Source: Actinomycetes bacterium (GTDB taxonomy: Bacteria > Actinomycetota > Actinomycetes > Actinomycetales > Microbacteriaceae). From it: 9,974 bases of DNA. A program made the position numbers and the translations under genes. How positions within the stretch are numbered: the stretch's first letter is position 1; every line of letters begins with the position of its first letter. The stretch is from the NCBI GenBank assembly GCA_023451265.1, contig JAEYAG010000208.1, positions 1 to 9,974 of the forward strand, in the 5' to 3' direction. Positions 6,217 to 9,974 of this stretch are shown here, one piece after another. A model generated the notes under the pieces. That model saw only the letters and a program-made list of their open reading frames with translations, had not been told where the DNA came from and made no database searches.

Positions 6217-6422
6217 CACGGTAAACCCCGCCGGGTGCACCCGCCGCTTCTGACCTGAGTCTTCAGGCGCGCCGTCGCACCCCCGAGCATCCCGAACCGC
6301 CCACGACGCACGTTCCGGATCGCTCGCACATCGGCTCTGGGAACCCCTTCCCGCCGGCCACCGCAACACACTCGAACCCGTCGACGCAGCTGCTCCGGGT
6401 TCCCCCCAAAGGACACGCCACC
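6217..6422 (+). promoter_or_regulatory. Structured 5' leader between Cys-rich ORF and winged-helix gene
   Basis: No gene is seen in these 206 bases. Three inverted repeats are visible. CGGGTGCACCCG is a 12-bp palindrome at 6232-6243, 15 bases after the small-ORF stop. CCTGA-GTCT-TCAGG is a hairpin at 6254-6267. GGGAACCC (6339-6346) pairs with GGGTTCCC (6397-6404), whose right arm ends four bases before the ribosome site at 6408. Such elements could provide alternative foldings that hide or expose the ribosome site, or support premature termination. No T-run after a hairpin was seen, so Rho-dependent or translational control is more plausible than an intrinsic terminator. Confidence 0.5.
6408..6413 (+). 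promoter_or_regulatory. Ribosome binding site of winged-helix gene (AAAGGA)
   Basis: AAAGGA lies nine bases before the ATG at 6423. It supports that start and shows that this gene, unlike most in the window, is translated from a long leader. Confidence 0.7.
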
Positions 6423-7133
6423 ATGTCGAACACCGCTCTTCTCGCCCAGCCCACCGCCGTCCGCCACCTCCACGCCGTCGAGACGCCCGCACCGGTCGCC
6501 CCGGCTCCGACCACCGGCAGCATCCCCGTCGGCACCGCGCCGCGCGGCTTCGCGCTGTACGTCGGCATCGACGAGGCCAAGGCCGCCGCCGACGGCGTCT
6601 CGCTGTCGACGCTGGTCGAGGCGCTGCGCCGCACGCTCGGCGAGCTCGCCCCGCACGCCGAGACCTACGCGACCGTCGCGCTGGCGCCCGTCGGCGCCGG
6701 CGGCCGCGATGTCGACGTCGTCCGCCTCGCCCTGCACGAGCCGAGCGCCGTCGCGCGCACGAAGAACGAGCAGCCCGAAGAGGACCACGTCCCCGGCGGC
6801 GTCACCATCGACATCTCCCGCCGCCGCGTGCACATCGACGGCGAGTCTGCGGCGCTCACCTTCAAGGAGTTCGAGCCGCTGCAGTACCTCGTGCTCCGCG
6901 AGGGCCGCACGATCGAGCGGACCGAGCTGGTCTCGTCGCTGTGGAGCCACGCCGATGCAGATGAGGCGCCCGGCGAGCGCACCATCGACGTGCACGTGCG
7001 GCGCCTGCGCGCCAAGCTCGGCCGTTACGAGGACGTCGTGCGCACCGTGCGGGGCATCGGCTACCGGTTCGACCGCCACGCCGACGTCGTCATCCGCTAC
7101 GGCCACGGCACGCCCTCGCCCGACCGCTTCTGA
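6423..7133 (+). CDS. PhoB/OmpR-type winged-helix regulator without receiver domain
   Basis: A 236-residue DNA-binding protein. Residues 1-40 are low complexity, rich in Pro, Ala and Thr. Residues 41-112 form a small alpha/beta region (RGFALYVGIDEAKAAADG, LVEALRRTLGEL, VALAPVGAGGRDVDVVRLAL). It lacks the Asp and Lys pattern of a response-regulator receiver, and I do not recognise it. Residues 126-216 are a Trans_reg_C winged helix. LTFKEFEPLQYLVLREGR and RTELVSSLW are the first helices, RTIDVHVRRLRAKLG (186-200) is the recognition helix, and VVRTVRGIGYRF (205-216) is the wing. No sensor kinase gene is nearby, so activation by phosphorylation is unlikely. The target is unknown. It probably belongs to the transcript that starts at the Cys-rich ORF, and may regulate itself at the divergent promoter region. 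Confidence 0.9.
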   Translation: MSNTALLAQPTAVRHLHAVETPAPVAPAPTTGSIPVGTAPRGFALYVGIDEAKAAADGVSLSTLVEALRRTLGELAPHAETYATVALAPVGAGGRDVDVVRLALHEPSAVARTKNEQPEEDHVPGGVTIDISRRRVHIDGESAALTFKEFEPLQYLVLREGRTIERTELVSSLWSHADADEAPGERTIDVHVRRLRAKLGRYEDVVRTVRGIGYRFDRHADVVIRYGHGTPSPDRF

Positions 7134-7170
7134 GCCCGCCGCCCGCGGCCGCCCGCGGCGGCCCGCGCTG

Positions 7171-7318
7171 GATTCAGCAGTCGCTCGGGCACGGTCATCA
7201 CACCGAACACCCACCACAACCGACTGCCGAACCGCGGCGCGGCGGATTCGGCAGTCGCTCCGGCACGGTCATCACACCGAACACCCACCACAACCGACTG
7301 CCGAACCGGGGCGCGGCG
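7171..7318. repeat. Tandem duplication of a 74-bp palindromic unit
   Basis: Copy 1 (7171-7244) and copy 2 (7245-7318) are identical except at three positions (7176/7250, 7187/7261, 7235/7309). Each copy begins with an arm TTCGGCAGTCG (TTCAGCAGTCG in copy 1) and ends with the inverted arm CGACTGCCGAA, with 37 bases between that include CGGT-CATCAC-ACCG. The right arm of copy 1 and the left arm of copy 2 also pair (7221-7257). It occupies most of the 230-bp gap after the winged-helix gene. No gene is seen in the gap. The structure resembles a small palindromic intergenic element (REP or MITE-like), but I cannot name it. The sequence 7134-7170 before it is almost pure G/C. Confidence 0.9.
7221..7257 (+). 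terminator. Strong hairpin at the junction of the two repeat copies
   Basis: CGACTGCCGAA (7221-7231) and TTCGGCAGTCG (7247-7257) form a perfect 11-bp stem, extendable past one bulged A by CCGC/GCGG. It lies about 90 bases after the winged-helix stop codon. No T-run follows. It could stop or stabilise that transcript in either direction, but may simply be part of the repeat element. Confidence 0.4.
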
Positions 7319-7351
7319 GGGTTGGGCGGCGGGATGTCCGTGGGGGTCGCT

Positions 7352-7357
7352 TAGGCT
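7352..7357 (+). promoter_or_regulatory. Putative -10 box of DNA glycosylase gene
   Basis: TAGGCT is followed by GACGGC and the ATG at 7364, a six-base gap. There is no Shine-Dalgarno before the ATG and no clear -35. A leaderless mRNA is likely. Confidence 0.55.
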
Positions 7358-7363
7358 GACGGC

Positions 7364-8326
7364 ATGATGAGCGGGGTGCGGATGCCGACGCAGACGCGCG
7401 ATCCGCGCGCCGCGCCCGACCGGCCCCTCGAGACCGAGTACCGCCCCCGCGTCGCGATCGACGCCCGCCGGGCGATCGCGGCGCAGCAGCGCGGCGCGCA
7501 CGATCCCTCGCACACCGTGCACGACGGTGTCATCTGGCGGGTCACCCGCACACCCGAGGGCGTCGCGACGCTCGCGATCCGCGTCGAGCGCGACCGGATC
7601 CGCGGTGCGGCCTGGGGCCCGGGGGCGGAATGGGCGCTGCAGCAGCTTCCCCGCCTGTGCGGCGCGGCCGACGATCCCGACGGGTTCGAGGCGCACCGGC
7701 ATCCGCTCATCGCCGACGTCCACCACCGCCACCCGGCGCTGCGCATCGGGCGCACCGACCTCGTCTTCGACGCGCTGGTCAGCGCGATCTTCGAGCAGAA
7801 GGTGACGGGGCTCCAGGCCTTCGGTGCCTGGCGCATGATCCTGACCTGGTGCGGCGAGCGCGCTCCGGGACCGACCCCGCGGCCGATGTTCGCACCGCCC
7901 GCCGACTGGCACCTGATCCCCAGTTGGACCTGGCACCGCGCCGGCCTCGAACCACCGCAGGCGAAGACGATCGTGTCCGCCGCGGGGCGCCGCGCCTCGA
8001 TCGAGCGCGCCGCGGCATCCGCGACGGACGGCGACGCACGCGACCGCGTCTTCACGAGCCTGCCGGGTGTCGGCGTCTGGACGAGCGCGGAGACCCGCAT
8101 CCGCGCCTTCGGCGACGCCGACGCCGTCAGCGTCGGCGACTACCACCTGTGCCACCAGGTCGGCTATGCCCTCACCGGCCGCCGGGTCGACGACGACGGC
8201 ATGTGCGAGCTGCTCGAGCCGTGGCGCGGCCACCGTCAGCGCGTCATCCGCCTGATCGGGCTCAGCGGCGCCCTCGAGCCCCGGCGCGGGCCGCGCCTGG
8301 CTCCCGAGGATCACCGCCGCCGCTGA
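7364..8326 (+). CDS. AlkA-like HhH-GPD DNA glycosylase
   Basis: A 320-residue DNA-3-methyladenine glycosylase-type protein that would remove alkylated bases as the first step of base excision repair. The HhH-GPD core is clear. FDALVSAIFEQKVTGLQAF (135-153) matches the helix that normally carries the I-x-x-Q-Q motif. LPGVGVWTSAETRIRAFGD (233-251) is the helix-hairpin-helix, and SVGDYHL (256-262) holds the catalytic Asp259. EPWRGHRQRVIRLI (285-298) is the typical last helix. Trp at the position where bifunctional members have Lys (LPGVGVW) indicates a monofunctional enzyme without lyase activity. There is no four-Cys iron-sulfur loop. The N-terminal 125 residues would be the AlkA-type accessory fold. 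I kept the first ATG because of the TAGGCT box; Met2 or Met7 are possible alternatives. Some other HhH-GPD subfamily remains possible. Confidence 0.9.
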   Translation: MMSGVRMPTQTRDPRAAPDRPLETEYRPRVAIDARRAIAAQQRGAHDPSHTVHDGVIWRVTRTPEGVATLAIRVERDRIRGAAWGPGAEWALQQLPRLCGAADDPDGFEAHRHPLIADVHHRHPALRIGRTDLVFDALVSAIFEQKVTGLQAFGAWRMILTWCGERAPGPTPRPMFAPPADWHLIPSWTWHRAGLEPPQAKTIVSAAGRRASIERAAASATDGDARDRVFTSLPGVGVWTSAETRIRAFGDADAVSVGDYHLCHQVGYALTGRRVDDDGMCELLEPWRGHRQRVIRLIGLSGALEPRRGPRLAPEDHRRR

Positions 8327-8352
8327 CCACCTGTGCGCGTGTCACAGACCTC

Positions 8353-8381
8353 TTGTGCGTGTCGGAGGCCGGGACGACACT
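8353..8381 (+). promoter_or_regulatory. Putative promoter of VOC gene
   Basis: TTGTGC (8353-8358), a 17-base spacer and GACACT (8376-8381) are followed by six bases and the ATG at 8388. The -35 and spacing are good and the -10 is weak. It again predicts a leaderless transcript and supports the ATG over the upstream GTG at 8355. Confidence 0.5.
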
Positions 8382-8387
8382 GTGCCC

Positions 8388-8801
8388 ATGACGCTCACAC
8401 TCAACCCCTATATCAACCTGCGCGGCACCGCACGCGAAGCCCTCGAGTTCTACCGTTCCGTGCTGGGCGGCACGGTCGAACTCAGCGAGTTCGCCGACTT
8501 TCCCGGCATGGGTGTGCCCGACGACGAACTCTCGCTCATCATGCACGGCCATCTGACCACCGACGACGGGTTCACGCTCATGGTGTCCGACGTCCCGAGC
8601 ACCATGGAATACGAGGCTCCGGCCGGCTTCTCGGTGTCGATCAGTGGCGAGGATGCCGAGCGGCTCGAGCAATTCTGGAACGGTCTTGCCGACGGCGGCA
8701 CCGTGGTGCAGCCGTACGAGACCCCGCCGTGGGGCGGGCGGTTCGGCATGCTGAAGGACCGCTTCGGCATCGATTGGATGGTCGCGCTGAACGCGTCGTG
8801 A
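8388..8801 (+). CDS. VOC-superfamily protein, PhnB/3-demethylubiquinone methyltransferase-like
   Basis: A 137-residue single-domain protein of the vicinal oxygen chelate (glyoxalase/bleomycin-resistance) fold, PhnB-like subgroup, probably a cytosolic dimer. The opening NPYINLRGTAREALEFYRSVLGG (6-28) is the typical first beta-alpha unit. FTLMVSDVP (62-70) and FSVSISGEDAERLEQFWNGLADGG (81-104) form the second module. The end, PPWGGRFGMLKDRFGIDWMV (113-132), is the subgroup signature. PhnB-like proteins have no established single reaction, and the metal-binding residues of true glyoxalases are not obvious here, so no activity is assigned. It is convergent with the siderophore ATPase gene, whose stop lies only six bases away, so the two mRNAs probably overlap. 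Confidence 0.92.
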   Translation: MTLTLNPYINLRGTAREALEFYRSVLGGTVELSEFADFPGMGVPDDELSLIMHGHLTTDDGFTLMVSDVPSTMEYEAPAGFSVSISGEDAERLEQFWNGLADGGTVVQPYETPPWGGRFGMLKDRFGIDWMVALNAS

Positions 8802-8807
8802 CCCCGC

Positions 8808-9563
8808 TCAGTAGTAGACAGCGAGGCGGCCGCGCGGGCCGTCGACCACGTCGACGGGCGTGTCGAAGATGCCGGTGAGCACGTCACCGCGGATGATCTC
8901 GTCAGGGGTCCCGAACGCGACCACCTGCCCGTCTTTCATCGCGCACACGCGGTCGGCGTAGTGCCCGGCGAAGTTGATGTCGTGCAGCACCACGACGATC
9001 GTGCGGCCGAGCTCGGCGGCGGCGCGGTGCAGGTGACGCATCATCTGCACGGCGTGCTGGATGTCGAGGTTGTTCAGCGGCTCGTCCAGCAGCACGTAAT
9101 CGGTGTCCTGCGCGAGCACCATCGCAACGTAGGCGCGCTGACGCTGCCCGCCGGAGAGCTCGTCGAGGTAGCGCCCCTCGAGACCCTGCAGCCCCAAGAA
9201 GTCGATCGACCGGTCGATGACCGCCTCGTCCGCGACGGTGAGGCGCCCCTGCGAGTGCGGGTACCGGCCGAAGCCGACGAGCTGACGCACCGTCAGCCGG
9301 GTGACGAAGTGGTTCTCCTGCCGGAGCACCGCGACCACCTTCGCGAGCTCCCGCGACTTCGTGGCGGCCACGTCGTGTCCCGCGATAGAGACGGACCCGG
9401 CATCCGCCTGGAGGAGACGGCCGATGATCGTCAGCAGCGTCGACTTGCCGGCGCCGTTCGGACCGATGAGTGCCGTGATGCCGCCGGCCGGCAGGTCGAG
9501 GTCGACCGGGCCGATCGACACCTCGGTGCCGTAGCGCTTCTCGACGGCGGTGAGCGAGATCAC
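8808..9563 (-). CDS. Iron-siderophore ABC importer ATPase (YclP/CeuD-like)
   Basis: The ATP-binding subunit of a ferric-siderophore importer, peripheral on the inner face of the membrane. It has 251 residues. It carries Walker A GPNGAGKST (34-42), Q-loop Gln82 (LRQENH), the signature LSGGQ (136-140), Walker B YVLLDEP (156-162), D-loop NNLD and H-loop His194 (VLHD). The stretches RLTVRQLVGFGRYPHSQGRLT and AQDTDYVLLDEPLNNLDIQH are typical of the YclP/CeuD/VctC group, whose characterised members serve catecholate-type siderophores such as petrobactin or enterobactin products. The siderophore used here is inference. The GTG start at 9563 overlaps the permease stop as GTGA and has AAAGGGG five bases upstream. 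Translational coupling with the permease is likely. Confidence 0.95.
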   Translation of the reverse strand: MISLTAVEKRYGTEVSIGPVDLDLPAGGITALIGPNGAGKSTLLTIIGRLLQADAGSVSIAGHDVAATKSRELAKVVAVLRQENHFVTRLTVRQLVGFGRYPHSQGRLTVADEAVIDRSIDFLGLQGLEGRYLDELSGGQRQRAYVAMVLAQDTDYVLLDEPLNNLDIQHAVQMMRHLHRAAAELGRTIVVVLHDINFAGHYADRVCAMKDGQVVAFGTPDEIIRGDVLTGIFDTPVDVVDGPRGRLAVYY

Positions 9564-9974
9564 AGGCGCCCCTTTCGCAGCAGATGGATGAGGAAGAACG
9601 TGCCGCCGACGATCTCGACGATGATGCCGACGGAACCGGCCGCGTAGAAGACATGCTTGAGCACGAAGTATGCGCCGCCGAGCACGACGAAGCCGATGAG
9701 CCACGACATCGCGAACATCCGGCGGTGGTCGTACGTGTCGGCGAGCTGATAGGTGACCATCGCGACCAGGAACCCGAAGAACGTCATCGGGCCGATGAGC
9801 GAGGTCGACACGGCCATGAGGATCGAGACCATCAGCAGCGCGACGATCGAGTCGCGCCGCTGCGGTGATCCGAGGCCGAGCGCGATGGGGCGGCCGAGGG
9901 CGAGCACGTTCAACCGGCGTGCGCCCCACCACAGGCCCGCGGCGGCCAGCGCTGTCAGCGGCACGGCGATGGGC
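9560..9974 (-). CDS. FecCD-family siderophore permease (C-terminal part, cut by window edge)
   Basis: The membrane subunit of the same importer. The last 137 residues are visible and the frame stays open to the window edge. Hydrophobic spans alternate with the loop SILMAVSTSLIGPMTFFGFLVAM, which carries the G-P-x-x-F-x-G motif of the FecCD family that faces the ATPase. YQLADTYDHRRMFAMSW, then an HVF-x-AAGSVG stretch and VGGTFFLIHLLRKGRL follow, matching the C-termini of YclO/CeuC-like second permeases. The upstream first permease and the binding lipoprotein, expected in such operons, would lie beyond 9974. The stop overlaps the ATPase start by four bases. Confidence 0.93.
   Translation of the reverse strand, partial: PIAVPLTALAAAGLWWGARRLNVLALGRPIALGLGSPQRRDSIVALLMVSILMAVSTSLIGPMTFFGFLVAMVTYQLADTYDHRRMFAMSWLIGFVVLGGAYFVLKHVFYAAGSVGIIVEIVGGTFFLIHLLRKGRL
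9569..9575 (-). promoter_or_regulatory. Ribosome binding site of siderophore ATPase gene
   Basis: AAAGGGG lies five bases before the GTG at 9563 on the minus strand, within the last codons of the permease gene. It supports the overlapping GTG start. Confidence 0.65.

Noticed and set aside
7134..7170. Intrinsic terminator directly after the winged-helix gene
   Set aside because: The stretch is almost pure G/C with overlapping small palindromes but no defined stem followed by a T-run.
6042..7217. Long minus-strand open frame opposite the winged-helix gene
   Set aside because: It runs across the strong promoter, the leader and the repeat, has no recognisable domain, and is explained as the shadow of the plus-strand regulator.
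7171..7318. Possible CRISPR array
   Set aside because: There are only two directly adjacent copies of a 74-bp unit, with no unique spacers between short repeats and no cas genes nearby.
7097..8314. Long minus-strand open frame opposite the glycosylase and repeats
   Set aside because: It crosses both 74-bp repeat copies and mirrors the HhH-GPD gene; no motif supports it.
8355..8387. Upstream GTG start for the VOC gene
   Set aside because: It would lie inside the likely promoter. The ATG at 8388 gives the standard PhnB-like N-terminus.

Overview
The window is roughly 70% GC and densely packed, with short intergenic gaps, GTG starts, and TANNNT boxes placed 6-7 bases ahead of many start codons. 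Together with the gene families present and the abundance of the heptamer GGATGCC/GGCATCC, this points to an actinobacterium, most likely Microbacteriaceae (Microbacterium-like). That assignment is inference from sequence style, not from a database search. There are no rRNA or tRNA genes, CRISPR arrays or recognisable transposases.

Layout. (1) 1-1995, minus strand: the sbcD-sbcC nuclease operon. sbcD is complete and sbcC runs off the left edge after 283 codons. (2) 2066-3532, minus: a 14-helix-type (DHA2) MFS drug exporter. (3) 3584-3898, minus: a DUF2277 protein, divergent from (4) 3951-4805, plus: an alpha/beta-hydrolase. (5) 4828-5115, minus: a 95-residue, extremely acidic, probably disordered protein. 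(6) 5213-5512, minus: a small YjdJ-like GNAT acetyltransferase, overlapping by 4 bases the end of (7) 5509-6002, minus: a P-loop kinase-like gene that is frameshifted and lacks its middle. (8) 6003-6422: a 420-bp control region with divergent promoters, a near-consensus plus-strand promoter, a leaderless 32-codon Cys-rich small ORF and a structured leader. (9) 6423-7133, plus: a PhoB/OmpR-type winged-helix regulator with no receiver domain. (10) 7134-7363: an intergenic tandem duplication of a 74-bp palindromic unit. (11) 7364-8326, plus: an AlkA-like HhH-GPD DNA glycosylase. (12) 8388-8801, plus: a VOC/PhnB-like protein. (13) 8808-9974, minus: the end of an iron-siderophore ABC importer, with the ATPase complete and the permease cut by the right edge.

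Together: sbcCD and the glycosylase are DNA repair genes, and the ABC system takes up ferric siderophore. The remaining genes are small accessory functions. The most unusual part is 6081-7133. There a strong promoter starts transcription essentially at the ATG of a tiny ORF ending in Met-Cys-Cys-Arg-Met-Cys-Arg. About 200 bases of untranslated leader with inverted repeats follow, and then the only plus-strand gene here with a clear Shine-Dalgarno sequence, encoding the winged-helix protein. This resembles the cysteine-responsive leaderless attenuators known in mycobacteria, but sits in front of a regulator of unknown targets.
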